Virus record (IMG/VR): IMGVR_UViG_3300022746_000472
Span: 1-23,217 of that record
Origin: a virus
Strand: one strand, 5' to 3'
DNA: 23,217 bases
Position 1 is the stretch's first letter. The number at the start of each line of letters is the position of its first letter. The translations under genes were made by a program, and so were the position numbers. Under the pieces are notes generated by a model. It was given only the letters and a program-made list of their open reading frames with translations. It did not search any database and was not told the origin of the DNA. Below are positions 1 to 7,100 of this stretch, piece after piece.

Positions 1-75
1 GGGGTTGGTGCGGCACTTTTGCAGCGTCCCCTTGATCTTCTTGACTGCAACGGGAAGGGGTTTACGACCGGCCAT
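1..75 (-). CDS. Phage terminase small subunit (P27-like), N-terminal fragment cut by window edge
   Basis: Only the first 25 codons are inside the window. They read leftwards from an ATG at 75 and stay open to base 1. The peptide begins MAGRKPLPVAVKKIKGTL, which matches the typical start of P27-family terminase small subunits (MAGRKPxPxxxKxxxGxx). That family recognises phage DNA and brings the large subunit to it for packaging. There is no strong Shine-Dalgarno sequence; an A/T-rich run lies just upstream. The gene follows an HNH nuclease on the same strand with a gap of about 90 bases, the usual order at the packaging end of HK97-like phages. The large terminase, portal and head genes should continue to the left. 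The call rests on a short peptide and its context. Confidence 0.72.
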   Translation of the reverse strand, partial: MAGRKPLPVAVKKIKGTLQKCRTNP

Positions 76-166
76 GTGGACTAAAAAAAAGAATTTCAAT
101 TTGCACGCGCAAAAAATTGCGCAAGCGCACGCATCTTTGGGTACCAAACGTAGAGATTCAGACCCC

Positions 167-541
167 CTACCCCCCTGCACTGCGCCGCGAAGTCTCCGCA
201 GCCGTCTTGCGGTTATGGCAAGGCACACACAGTGCTTGCAGATTGGCTGCATCCAGGCGCGCACCACCGTCTTTGATCGGTACAACGTGGTCAACCACCG
301 TTGCAGCGACCGTTAGCCCTTGGTCAGCACACGCCCGGCAAAGGGGGTGCAGGCGCAGGAGACTGGCACGCAAGCGCCGCCAATTTGCCGATTGATAGAA
401 CCCGACCTCGGTATCAAAACTACGCCTTGCGCGCCCGTAATCCCGATGAACAAGCGCACGGTGGGCGGCGCAGTAGCCAGGCGTTGAGAGCACAGCCATA
501 CATCCCGGGTATCTGCAAGGAGTAGGCGCACTTCTTGGCAT
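167..541 (-). CDS. HNH endonuclease (packaging-associated)
   Basis: A 124-residue HNH nuclease. The nuclease fold is visible in the C-terminal half: zinc-ligand pairs C68-x2-C71 and C105-x2-C108 bracket the catalytic core D84-H85, N100 and H109. A further C9/C14/C24/H27 group at the N-terminus could bind a second zinc. HNH proteins next to terminase are a known part of phage packaging machines and stimulate terminase cutting at cos sites, so this is the likely role here. I chose the ATG at 541. A TTG at 550 in the same frame would add three residues, and neither has a convincing ribosome-binding site. The gene lies directly upstream of the terminase small subunit on the same strand and is divergent from the small plus-strand operon starting at 647. 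Confidence 0.85.
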   Translation of the reverse strand: MPRSAPTPCRYPGCMAVLSTPGYCAAHRALVHRDYGRARRSFDTEVGFYQSANWRRLRASLLRLHPLCRACADQGLTVAATVVDHVVPIKDGGARLDAANLQALCVPCHNRKTAAETSRRSAGG

Positions 542-564
542 CTCAATCAACTTTCAAGGAATAA

Positions 565-576
565 GCGACACGTCGC
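565..576. promoter_or_regulatory. Small dyad between divergent HNH and small-gene operons
   Basis: GCGAC-AC-GTCGC forms a perfect 5+5 bp inverted repeat in the 105-base region between the HNH gene (start 541) and the plus-strand operon (start 647). It could be an operator, but the arms are short and I see no convincing promoter hexamers beside it on either strand. Confidence 0.2.
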
Positions 577-646
577 GAAATCAACTTGGCTTCTTCTTGA
601 ATCAGAGCGTCAATGCTCTACATCGCAACGCACACAGGAGATTGCA

Positions 647-847
647 ATGACCACCGAAGCCGCCACCACCTTCACCCTCGACGAGCTTGGATTCATCCAG
701 CTCGCCCTGAACAAGGTCCTGGTCGCAGTCGCCAACGGCGAGCTTGACCTCAACAACCTTGCCCGCAAGGAACTCGCCAACCGGGGCCTGGACAAGCAAG
801 GCCAGTGGGTTGGTTTTGACAAAGCCAATCAGATCCACAACGCATGA
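647..847 (+). CDS. Small hypothetical phage protein (66 aa)
   Basis: A 66-residue protein of unknown function. It starts at an ATG with a good ribosome-binding site (ACAGGAG, 6 bases upstream). The N-terminal segment is hydrophilic and Thr/Glu-rich, followed by amphipathic, probably helical stretches (LDELGFIQLALNKVLVAVA). There is no signal peptide, membrane segment or catalytic motif that I recognise. It is the first gene of a compact rightward operon: its stop overlaps the next gene's upstream ATG by the ATGA arrangement, which suggests translational coupling. It is divergent from the packaging HNH gene. Its reality is supported by the ribosome-binding site and the coupling, not by a recognised family. 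Confidence 0.7.
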   Translation: MTTEAATTFTLDELGFIQLALNKVLVAVANGELDLNNLARKELANRGLDKQGQWVGFDKANQIHNA

Positions 848-858
848 GGACCCGAACC

Positions 859-1062
859 ATGAAACAACCCGACAAACAAAAAGTCATCGAGAAGATCGCG
901 CTCGACCATCTGTTCATCGAAACGCTGGAGACCCAGCACCGCGATCGGCTGGACTTTCATGACGTCTCGGTCTGGGCGGTCAAGAGCGCCCTTGAAGCCG
1001 CCTACGCCGCAGGGATCGCAGCAGCACAAAACACATCAACAACATCGAAAGGCAAGAAATGA
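859..1062 (+). CDS. DUF6900 family small protein
   Basis: A 67-residue protein whose core (IALDHLFIETLETQHRD, then LDFHDVSVW and ALEAAYAAG) fits my memory of the DUF6900 family, small proteins of unknown function in phages and plasmids. I chose the ATG at 859 because GAGGA lies 8 bases upstream. An ATG at 844, overlapping the previous stop as ATGA, is in the same frame and would add MRTRT. The C-terminus is Ser/Thr/Lys-rich and probably disordered. The gene is second in a four-gene rightward operon, and its stop overlaps the start of the DUF3489 gene by ATGA. No biochemical role is known to me. Confidence 0.72.
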   Translation: MKQPDKQKVIEKIALDHLFIETLETQHRDRLDFHDVSVWAVKSALEAAYAAGIAAAQNTSTTSKGKK

Positions 1063-1511
1063 AACTCACGGACACCCAGCGCAGCCTGCTCGAAGCAGCG
1101 GCCAAGCATCCTCAAAAACTGTTGACCGACTTCCCGGCCAACCTCAAAGGCGGCGCACTCATCAAGGTGCTCACCGCCCTGGGCAACGCAGGACTGATTG
1201 CCCCACACAACAAGACTCCCGAGGGCAACACGCAGTTCGTGATTTCCACCGCAGGCCTGGAATCGATTGGCTTGACCCCTCAGCAACCACCCAAGCAGCG
1301 CGAGGGCACCAAACAGGCCACCCTGATCGAGTTGCTCAAACGCCCAGAGGGCGTAAGCCTGGCCGAGATGGTTCAGGCCACCGGCTGGCAGCAGCACACC
1401 GTGCGAGGTGCCATGGCAGGCGCCCTGAAAAAGAAACTGGGCCTGAACATCGTGTCAGACAAGACCGATGGGCAGGACCGCAAGTACCACATCACCACCG
1501 AAACCGTTTGA
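1059..1511 (+). CDS. DUF3489 domain protein (tandem winged-helix-like)
   Basis: A 150-residue protein. The C-terminal part (about residues 84-147, with ATLIELLKRPEGVSLAEM, TGWQQHTVRGAMAGALKKKL and a final KYHI) is a good match to the DUF3489 pattern, a helical DNA-binding-like domain. The N-terminal part (about 1-72) looks like a separate winged-helix unit ending in VISTAGLESIGL. A Pro/Gln/Lys linker joins the two. The start overlaps the previous stop as ATGA, so it is probably translationally coupled. DUF3489 genes often travel with DUF2924 and large serine recombinases. In this window those partners are present but about 14 kb away (13713-15595), so the usual neighbourhood is split. A DNA-binding role is inference. 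Confidence 0.82.
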   Translation: MKLTDTQRSLLEAAAKHPQKLLTDFPANLKGGALIKVLTALGNAGLIAPHNKTPEGNTQFVISTAGLESIGLTPQQPPKQREGTKQATLIELLKRPEGVSLAEMVQATGWQQHTVRGAMAGALKKKLGLNIVSDKTDGQDRKYHITTETV

Positions 1512-1518
1512 GCCGCCT

Positions 1519-1878
1519 ATGAAAACATTGACGATCACCATCGAGCGAAAGCCAATCACCGTGAATTTCGACGGCAAGAGCATCGAAGTAGATGAACTGG
1601 GCATCCGACTACCCTTTGGCAGAAAACCCGCTGACATCACAGAAATCGCCGCTTACGGTGACTACACGGTCTATGTCTCCGACACCCGCGAGATGACTGC
1701 TGAGGAATTCGACGGCTTTGCGATGAACCTATTGATGTCACGCGACTGGCTCAAGGGCAAAGGCGGCTACATCGGCAACGGCAGACTGTGCGTAATGGTC
1801 CACGCCCCAGGTCGTCCTTACCTCTTCATAGACCCATCCGGCGGGGATTACGCCCGGTACGTCGCTCGCTTGGGCTGA
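1519..1878 (+). CDS. Hypothetical phage protein (119 aa)
   Basis: A 119-residue soluble protein that I do not recognise. It opens with MKTLTITIERKPITVNFDG, an alternating pattern that suggests a beta-sheet N-terminus. It continues with a DELGIRLPFGRKPADITEIA segment and ends in FIDPSGGDYARYVARLG. The open frame extends further upstream, but that part overlaps the DUF3489 gene. The ATG at 1519, seven bases after the DUF3489 stop, gives normal operon spacing although its ribosome-binding site is weak. It is the last gene of the rightward operon and converges on the methyltransferase gene, whose stop lies about 30 bases away. No catalytic motif is apparent. Confidence 0.68.
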   Translation: MKTLTITIERKPITVNFDGKSIEVDELGIRLPFGRKPADITEIAAYGDYTVYVSDTREMTAEEFDGFAMNLLMSRDWLKGKGGYIGNGRLCVMVHAPGRPYLFIDPSGGDYARYVARLG

Positions 1879-1908
1879 TCTGCACCCGAATTTCCCGGGC
1901 AATTAAGA

Positions 1909-3186
1909 TCAGGAGCCCTGCCCCGCAGGGGTCTCTTGCACCGGTGCATCGCCAGCACTGGTGGTCAGCTCGGCAAACTTCACGCCATCCTCCGAGCGCA
2001 CCGCCTGCTGACCGGTGTACTCCTCCCAGCGCTTGACGATCACATCCACGAACTTTGGATCGAGTTCCATGAGCCGTGCCTGACGCCCGGTCTTCTCACA
2101 GGCAATCAGGGTGGTGCCCGAGCCACCGAAGAGGTCCAGCACGATGTCCCGGCTCTTGGACGAATTCTTGATGGCCCGCTCGACCAGCTCGACCGGTTTC
2201 ATGGTCGGGTGCAAGTCATTGACCCGAGGCTTGTTGTAATTCCAGATATCCGACTGATCGCGGTCACCACACCAGAAGTGATCAACGCCTTGTTTCCATC
2301 CGTACAGGATAGGTTCGTACTGACGTTGATAGTCCGATCGGCCAAGGGTGAAAGTGTTCTTGGCCCAGATGATGAAAGTAGACCATTTGCCGCCTGCATC
2401 AATCCATGCTTTTTGTAGCGTGTGCAGTTCTGAGGAGCTCATGCAGACGTAGCAGGCTCCTTTGGTCACCACCAGCAAGTTAAGGCAGGCGTCGTACAGA
2501 AATTGGTAGAAGCCGTCGCCCAAGGCGTCGTTGAGGATACGTCGATCTTTGCCCCGCATCTTGTCCTTGGCGCTGTTGCCATAGTCCACGTTGTAGGGCG
2601 GATCGGTGAATGCCATGTCCGCGAGTTGCCCACCCATGAGGCGTTCCACATCTGACAAGACCGTTGAGTCGCCACACAGGAGGCGGTGGTTGCCGAGAAT
2701 CCACAAGTCCCCAGTTCTGGATACGGGATCTACTGGTGCTTCTGGGATTGCATCATCTTCGGTCAAACCACCGCCTACTTGATCACCATTTAGCAGGCGC
2801 TCAATCTCATCGTCCCCAAAGCCGAGCAAGTCGAGATCAAAATCCACGCCTTGAAGCTCTTGCAATTCGAGCTTGAGTAACTCTTCATCCCAACCCGAGT
2901 TCAACGCGATTCGGTTGTCGGCCAGGATGTAGGCCTTCTTTTGTTCAGGACTCAGATGGCCCAGCTCAATGACGGGCACCTCTGCTAATTCAAGTTTTCT
3001 GGCAGCAGCCAAACGGCCGTGGCCAGCGATCACGCCCTTGTCGCCGTCAGTCAAGATTGGATTGGTCCAACCGAACTCACGAATGCTGGCAGCGATCTGG
3101 GCGATTTGTTCTTCACTGTGGGTGCGGGCATTTCGCGCATACGGGATGAGCGAATCGACCGGGACCATTTGGATCTCGGGTTTCAT
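1909..3186 (-). CDS. ParB-like nuclease domain / beta-class DNA methyltransferase fusion
   Basis: A 425-residue two-domain protein. Residues about 5-130 are a ParB/sulfiredoxin-like domain with the signature GVIAGHGRLAAARKL at 51-65. Residues about 160-395 are a SAM-dependent amino-methyltransferase: catalytic motif IV DPPY at 195-198 comes before the SAM-binding motif FGGSGT at 353-358, and HPTMKP is at 326-331. That order is the beta class, so the product is N6-methyladenine or N4-methylcytosine. No restriction gene is adjacent, so it is a solitary phage methylase, likely for protecting phage DNA or for regulation. An in-frame start at 3285 would run through a hairpin terminator, so I chose the ATG at 3186, which gives the family's usual N-terminus. 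The target sequence cannot be read from the protein. Confidence 0.9.
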   Translation of the reverse strand: MKPEIQMVPVDSLIPYARNARTHSEEQIAQIAASIREFGWTNPILTDGDKGVIAGHGRLAAARKLELAEVPVIELGHLSPEQKKAYILADNRIALNSGWDEELLKLELQELQGVDFDLDLLGFGDDEIERLLNGDQVGGGLTEDDAIPEAPVDPVSRTGDLWILGNHRLLCGDSTVLSDVERLMGGQLADMAFTDPPYNVDYGNSAKDKMRGKDRRILNDALGDGFYQFLYDACLNLLVVTKGACYVCMSSSELHTLQKAWIDAGGKWSTFIIWAKNTFTLGRSDYQRQYEPILYGWKQGVDHFWCGDRDQSDIWNYNKPRVNDLHPTMKPVELVERAIKNSSKSRDIVLDLFGGSGTTLIACEKTGRQARLMELDPKFVDVIVKRWEEYTGQQAVRSEDGVKFAELTTSAGDAPVQETPAGQGS

Positions 3187-3250
3187 GAGCAAATCAGGGG
3201 AGTAGTGCTGCCCTTGATCGCAGTGAATGCGCCAACAGGAAGCAGAAATG

Positions 3251-3285
3251 AAAAGTGGAAAGGAATGTCTTGCACTCCTTTCCAC
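3251..3285 (-). terminator. Rho-independent-type terminator after the early operon
   Basis: GTGGAAAGGA (3255-3264) and TCCTTTCCAC (3276-3285) form a perfect 10-bp stem with an 11-base loop. Read on the minus strand the hairpin is followed by TTTTCATTT. It lies between the DUF6362 stop (3366) and the methyltransferase start (3186), so it would end the long leftward early transcript or limit read-through into the methyltransferase. The stem is only half GC, so it may be partial. Confidence 0.6.
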
Positions 3286-3365
3286 ACCGTAGCTGAAAAT
3301 GTACGCTCAAATGGGATGATTTGTTGCAAGGGCTAAATTCGCTCACCCACCACCTCACGCCCGCA

Positions 3366-3797
3366 CTACATATCAACCTCTCCAATTCCCTCTAATTTCC
3401 TCTGTGAAATACCCAAGGCGTTGAGTTGATCTGCCACCGTCTGCAACGCTCGTTGCCAACGTCGCCAAGCAGTGGTCCTGTCACACGCAAATCGACGACC
3501 GATCTGATGCCAGCCATATCTCTTGGCACGCATCCAGACTAAATGCCTCTGGTCTATCTCAAGCCATTGGACCCACTTCATGGTCTCCAGCATTCTTTCA
3601 ATTGCCTCAGGGCTTGGGCTCATTGGCCTGTACACCCGCTCGGTATCTGGGTAACGAGAGGGTGTTTGCATGGCCAGTGACATCCATGGATTGTTGTAAC
3701 CCTGAACGCGGACGGGTGGAAGTCGGTAGGCCGTATGAGCGGCGTCAAGAAACCGGGCTTCCACATCATCCATGCCCCATATAGGTTTTCTATCCAT
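3366..3797 (-). CDS. DUF6362 family HTH protein
   Basis: A 143-residue protein. The C-terminal half carries a helix-turn-helix (residues about 94-114, YGWHQIGRRFACDRTTAWRRW) typical of the phage DUF6362 family. The family is thought to be DNA-binding, but its role is not established. I chose the ATG at 3797 because AGGAGG lies 6 bases upstream; the longer open frame has no such site. The N-terminal half (MDRKPIWGMDDVEARFLDAA, then a Pro/Tyr-rich stretch) is not recognisable. It overlaps the preceding 68-residue gene by 8 bases and is the last gene of the leftward early operon, just before a hairpin terminator. By position it could be a late-gene regulator or act next to the terminase, but that is a guess. 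Confidence 0.8.
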   Translation of the reverse strand: MDRKPIWGMDDVEARFLDAAHTAYRLPPVRVQGYNNPWMSLAMQTPSRYPDTERVYRPMSPSPEAIERMLETMKWVQWLEIDQRHLVWMRAKRYGWHQIGRRFACDRTTAWRRWQRALQTVADQLNALGISQRKLEGIGEVDM

Positions 3798-3996
3798 GCT
3801 TACCTCCTGAACCATAGAGGCGCTCGCCAATACGACGAATGAACTCCCGCTCAAGGAAGTCCAGCCGTTCGTCTTGATCTGAGACAACCAGGATGTGTTG
3901 CTCACGCCAACCTGAACGCTTGACAGCATCCAGATCTGTCACGACAGGCTGCACTTTGCCAAGAGCGCAGCGATACGGTTGTGCTGGGACTTTCAT
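3790..3996 (-). CDS. Small hypothetical phage protein (68 aa)
   Basis: A 68-residue basic protein, MKVPAQPYRCALGKVQPV at the start and RIGERLYGSGGKHG at the end, with an acidic patch between (SDQDERLDFLEREF). I do not recognise a domain. The start at 3996 is decided by AGGAGG six bases upstream. It begins one base after the RuvC-like gene stops and overlaps the DUF6362 gene by 8 bases, so it is clearly embedded in the early operon. The in-frame extension upstream to 4086 overlaps the RuvC-like gene and is unlikely to be translated. No function can be assigned. Confidence 0.72.
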   Translation of the reverse strand: MKVPAQPYRCALGKVQPVVTDLDAVKRSGWREQHILVVSDQDERLDFLEREFIRRIGERLYGSGGKHG

Positions 3997-3997
3997 C

Positions 3998-4471
3998 TCA
4001 CGCCTCCTGTGTCGTCTGACGATCGCGTGCCAGATAGGCCAATGCAATTGCGTCTGCTTCGTTGTCGTCTGCAGGTTGGTGACCACGTGCTTGAACGCTT
4101 GCGATCATTTCTTCCTTACCTGCATTGCCCTTGCCGGTTGCATGCTTCTTGATCGTGCCGACCGGTATGCCTTCGTAGGGGATCTGATGGTGCTCACACC
4201 AGGCTGTCAGTTGGCCCATGAAGCCACCGTATGCATGGGCGGCATCCACACCCACATGCCTGCGTACTTCTTCAAACACGACCAGGTCAACGCCTGTGGT
4301 GCATTGCTTCACGTCCGTGAGCCAGCGTTTGAATTTGAGGAATCGCATGCCACCACCTTCGAAGCGTTGGGGCTTAAAGGATTGACTTCCACTTGTGATC
4401 TGACCGTCTGCATCCATCAAGGCCCATCCAGTCGTTGTGCCCAAGTCCAAGGCAAGAATCGTCATGTTCAT
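3998..4471 (-). CDS. RuvC-like Holliday junction resolvase (RNase H fold)
   Basis: A 157-residue RuvC/RNase H-fold nuclease. The first strand carries the catalytic aspartate in ILALDLGTTTGWA (D9). A glutamate follows in VVFEEV (E67), and the C-terminal acidic pair is in PADDNEADAIALA (D136/D140). Phage enzymes of this type resolve branched DNA formed in replication and recombination before packaging. Two starts are credible: the ATG at 4471 with GGAG 5 bases upstream, used here, and an in-frame GTG at 4516 with AGAGGAG, which adds 15 residues (MKPVQPVTRSNSGDE). The second has the stronger ribosome-binding site, so the longer form cannot be excluded. It lies in the early operon between the primase-helicase and a 68-residue unknown. 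Confidence 0.85.
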   Translation of the reverse strand: MNMTILALDLGTTTGWALMDADGQITSGSQSFKPQRFEGGGMRFLKFKRWLTDVKQCTTGVDLVVFEEVRRHVGVDAAHAYGGFMGQLTAWCEHHQIPYEGIPVGTIKKHATGKGNAGKEEMIASVQARGHQPADDNEADAIALAYLARDRQTTQEA

Positions 4472-4530
4472 TTCATCTCCAGAATTTGATCGGGTGACGG
4501 GTTGGACAGGTTTCACGGTTACTCCTCTAT

Positions 4531-4552
4531 CGTGTGTGTGCGCGCACGCGTG
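4531..4552. other. 22-bp alternating purine-pyrimidine tract (Z-DNA-prone)
   Basis: Bases 4531-4552 alternate pyrimidine and purine without a break (CGTGTGTGTGCGCGCACGCG then TG), with the self-complementary core GTGCGCGCAC. It lies in the 126-base non-coding stretch between the primase-helicase stop and the RuvC-like start, the largest gap inside the early operon. Such tracts can adopt Z-DNA or cruciform structure under negative supercoiling. A role in replication or mRNA processing is only a possibility. Confidence 0.5.
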
Positions 4553-4597
4553 AGGGGTTAATCAGTAAGACTGTCAAATCCGTCACCATGGTTTGGT

Positions 4598-6868
4598 TCA
4601 ATCGTCTCGGTATGGGTAGCCACTGCCGCTATGAGGCTTAGGTCGTAGACTGATTCCCGCGATTGCGCGCGCACCGCCATGCAGTCGGCATTTCTCGAAC
4701 TTGCGGGTCGACATCAGCTCCGAGAACCGCTTTATCGAGCCCACGTACTCGCCAGCACGCTCGGCCCACTCACGCCAATCAGTGAAAAGGTTCGATACGC
4801 CTTCGCGATGGGTCTTGCTCAAAATGCAGCGCTCTTCGATCCACTGACCCAGGGCGTCTTCCGCTTCGAAATACTCTTCGGTTGCCGATACCACGCACTC
4901 GGGTGGACGCAGGCCATCGCGTTGCCACGCGAGGCACCCTTCGACCGCCCAGGCCAAAATACCGTCACGCTCTGCGTACAGTTTCTCGGTCAGCTTGCCG
5001 TCACGCCTCTCGGGCGGGATCGTCACCGTGAAGGGGATCAAGTGCAGACGCCGCTTCATCGCCTCATCCACATTGCGAATCGATGGCTTGTGGTTGCCTG
5101 CGATCAGCAGCTTGAACTGCGGGATGTACTCGAAGAAGTCCTGACGCATGAAGCGAGCAGACACCTTGTCACCACCCGTGATGGCCTTGACCTTGGACTC
5201 ATTCCAGCGCCTGCCTTGCTCGGTTTCCACTGACGCGACAAAGCGTGCGCCGCGCAGACCTGCCAGGTCGGTCGGGTGACGATCGCCCCGGGCATCCATG
5301 AAGGTGTCCATGGGTGCGCTCGTGGCGTAGTCGCCCAAGATGCTGGCTAAGGTATTCACGAACACCGACTTGCCGTTCGCGCCGGTCCCGTACAGGAAGA
5401 ACAATGCATGGGCACTGGTTGCACCGGTCAGGCAGTAGCCCGCCATGCGCTGCAAGTACTCCTGCAAAAGCAGGTCGCCGCCGGTCACGTCGTTCAAGAA
5501 CGCCTTCCACTGGGGACAGTCACCCTTTGGCGTGGCCGTCGCAATCTTGGTCATGCGGTCTGCACGGTCATGCGGACGCGTGACGCCCAACTTGAGGTTC
5601 ACTACGCCACCAGGGGTGTTGAGCAAGAACAGGTCTGCGTCCCACTCCTCAGTGGTGGATGCATGACGGCGATCCGACCTGGCCATACGATCGACACCAC
5701 CCACGGTGCTACTGGCGAGCAACTTGGCTGCCAGGCGATGCGAGTCCACCTTGAGCGCGGCCTCACGGCAGATGGCGCGAATGAGGTGATGAGACATCAA
5801 TGTCTCATCGGGTTGCCAGCGGCAACCGGTCCACACCAGCCACTTGCCCCAAGCCGCGCAATAGCGCCACTCGTCTGCATAGCGGGAGGTGAACGCCAAC
5901 GTCAATGCATCGTCGGTTGCCCACACCGTGGCGTCCTGAGACGTCATGGCCTTGGTGGTCTTCACGCACATACGCGGCCCAGAGGCAATGAACGTGGTCA
6001 CATCAAAGCCCTCGTCCATTGCATCGGCAGCGTCCCAGCCATCAGCCTTGTCATCGGGCGGCAAGAGAACATCGCAGGAATGCGCGCCCGCATCCAGGAC
6101 AGCTTGCGCCGCCGTCATGGCGTACTCCCAGCCTGGCTTGTCTCGGTCGGGCCAGATCAAAATGGCCTTGCCTGTAAGTGGTGACCAGTCGGTTTTGTCC
6201 ACAGGGGCATTGGCCCCGTGCATGGCAGTCGTGGCTGTGATTCCAGCTGCGATCAATGCCTGGGCACACTTCTCACCCTCGACCAAGATCACTCGTTCGG
6301 CAGCGAGCATCCCCGGCTGGTTGTACAGCGGGCGAGGATCGGGTGGAGCCATCTTGCGACGCTTGGCATCCCAAGGCCGGAACTCCTTCTTGCCCCCTGG
6401 CGGGTCATAGCGATAGACCACTGCAATCAGATGACCGGTGGGGTCAAAGTAATCCCACTTGGCCGTGGCTGGTCCCAACTCGTCGACCGGAGCATTTTTC
6501 TTGGCTTTACGGGATTGGGTCGGTACTGCCTGGCCAACCAGATCCGCCGCGTAGTCCAACACCCGAGGAAAGTCGGTCTGCACATCGACGCCCAGGTAGG
6601 CTGCGATCAGACCAAAGATGTCACCGCCATCACCGGTAGCGCGATCGGTCCACAGACCTGCTTTCTCTGCGTCGAGCACCACCTCAAGGCTGTCGCCGGG
6701 GCTGCCCAGCACATCTCCCATCAGAAATTTTCCACGACGTTTTTTGCCTGCGGGAAACAGTGTGCAGAGCACCGACTCCAGACGAGCTATCAGCGCCGCA
6801 CGCAACTGCTCGCGGGTGGTTTCGGTGTCCTTGTGCTCGGGTGAGTCGTTGTCGTTGAAATCAAGCAT
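4598..6868 (-). CDS. P4-type phage primase-helicase (TOPRIM + D5/SF3 helicase)
   Basis: A 756-residue replication protein. The N-terminal part (about 25-115) resembles primase-associated domains, with GLWTDRATGDGGDIFGL. A TOPRIM domain follows with VEGEK at 196-200 and DRD at 241-243, the acidic metal-binding pair. The C-terminal superfamily 3 helicase has Walker A GTGANGKS at 494-501, a Walker B-like acidic motif around ETEQ at 548-551 and the sensor motif LLIAGNHKP near 588-595. The D5_N region lies before the Walker A. The enzyme should prime and unwind DNA at the phage origin. I chose the ATG at 6868, which overlaps the preceding HTH gene by 8 bases; an ATG at 6889 in the same frame is possible. 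The frame is intact over its full length. Confidence 0.92.
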   Translation of the reverse strand: MLDFNDNDSPEHKDTETTREQLRAALIARLESVLCTLFPAGKKRRGKFLMGDVLGSPGDSLEVVLDAEKAGLWTDRATGDGGDIFGLIAAYLGVDVQTDFPRVLDYAADLVGQAVPTQSRKAKKNAPVDELGPATAKWDYFDPTGHLIAVVYRYDPPGGKKEFRPWDAKRRKMAPPDPRPLYNQPGMLAAERVILVEGEKCAQALIAAGITATTAMHGANAPVDKTDWSPLTGKAILIWPDRDKPGWEYAMTAAQAVLDAGAHSCDVLLPPDDKADGWDAADAMDEGFDVTTFIASGPRMCVKTTKAMTSQDATVWATDDALTLAFTSRYADEWRYCAAWGKWLVWTGCRWQPDETLMSHHLIRAICREAALKVDSHRLAAKLLASSTVGGVDRMARSDRRHASTTEEWDADLFLLNTPGGVVNLKLGVTRPHDRADRMTKIATATPKGDCPQWKAFLNDVTGGDLLLQEYLQRMAGYCLTGATSAHALFFLYGTGANGKSVFVNTLASILGDYATSAPMDTFMDARGDRHPTDLAGLRGARFVASVETEQGRRWNESKVKAITGGDKVSARFMRQDFFEYIPQFKLLIAGNHKPSIRNVDEAMKRRLHLIPFTVTIPPERRDGKLTEKLYAERDGILAWAVEGCLAWQRDGLRPPECVVSATEEYFEAEDALGQWIEERCILSKTHREGVSNLFTDWREWAERAGEYVGSIKRFSELMSTRKFEKCRLHGGARAIAGISLRPKPHSGSGYPYRDD

Positions 6869-7100
6869 CCGACGACTCTCCCTGCGCATTTGCTTCGGCT
6901 TCTGCTTGCGCTTGCGCGTGCATCCAAGCCATCAGCTCGCTCACCTTGAAGCGGACCATCTTGCCGACGCGGTAATGCGGCAGGCCAAGACGCTGGCGAT
7001 CTTTGGGGTTCGTGAGCAAGTACATCGGCAGCTTCAGGCAGAACGCTGCCTCTCGTGCATCGACCAGTCGCTCGGTAAGAATTTGATTAACGTCCGTCAT
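6861..7100 (-). CDS. Excisionase-like helix-turn-helix protein
   Basis: A 79-residue protein of the MerR/excisionase-like HTH type. LVDAREAAFCLKLP forms the first helices and the turn, then YRVGKMVRFKVSELMAWM is the characteristic beta-hairpin and closing helix of HTH_17 proteins. The C-terminus is an Ala/Gln/Glu-rich helix. I chose the ATG at 7100 (GGAG eight bases upstream). The gene overlaps the nuclease gene before it by 14 bases and the primase gene after it by 8 bases. Proteins of this kind just before a P4-type primase are common in prophages and may act as excisionase, replication accessory or regulator. Which applies here is not shown by the sequence. Confidence 0.8.
   Translation of the reverse strand: MTDVNQILTERLVDAREAAFCLKLPMYLLTNPKDRQRLGLPHYRVGKMVRFKVSELMAWMHAQAQAEAEANAQGESSDA

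Noticed and set aside
1872-1912. CTGATCT...AGATCAG inverted repeat between convergent genes as a terminator
   Set aside because: The loop is 24 bases and no T-run follows on either strand; it overlaps the methyltransferase stop and may be fortuitous.
1936-2418. 160-codon open frame on the plus strand
   Set aside because: Antisense to the methyltransferase domain; no family resemblance.
4573-4578. Perfect TTGACA on the minus strand upstream of the RuvC-like gene
   Set aside because: No -10-like hexamer lies 15-19 bases downstream, so it is probably chance.
5408-6184. 258-codon open frame on the plus strand
   Set aside because: It lies wholly inside the intact primase-helicase gene on the other strand, has no ribosome-binding site and gives no recognisable protein; a high-GC shadow frame.
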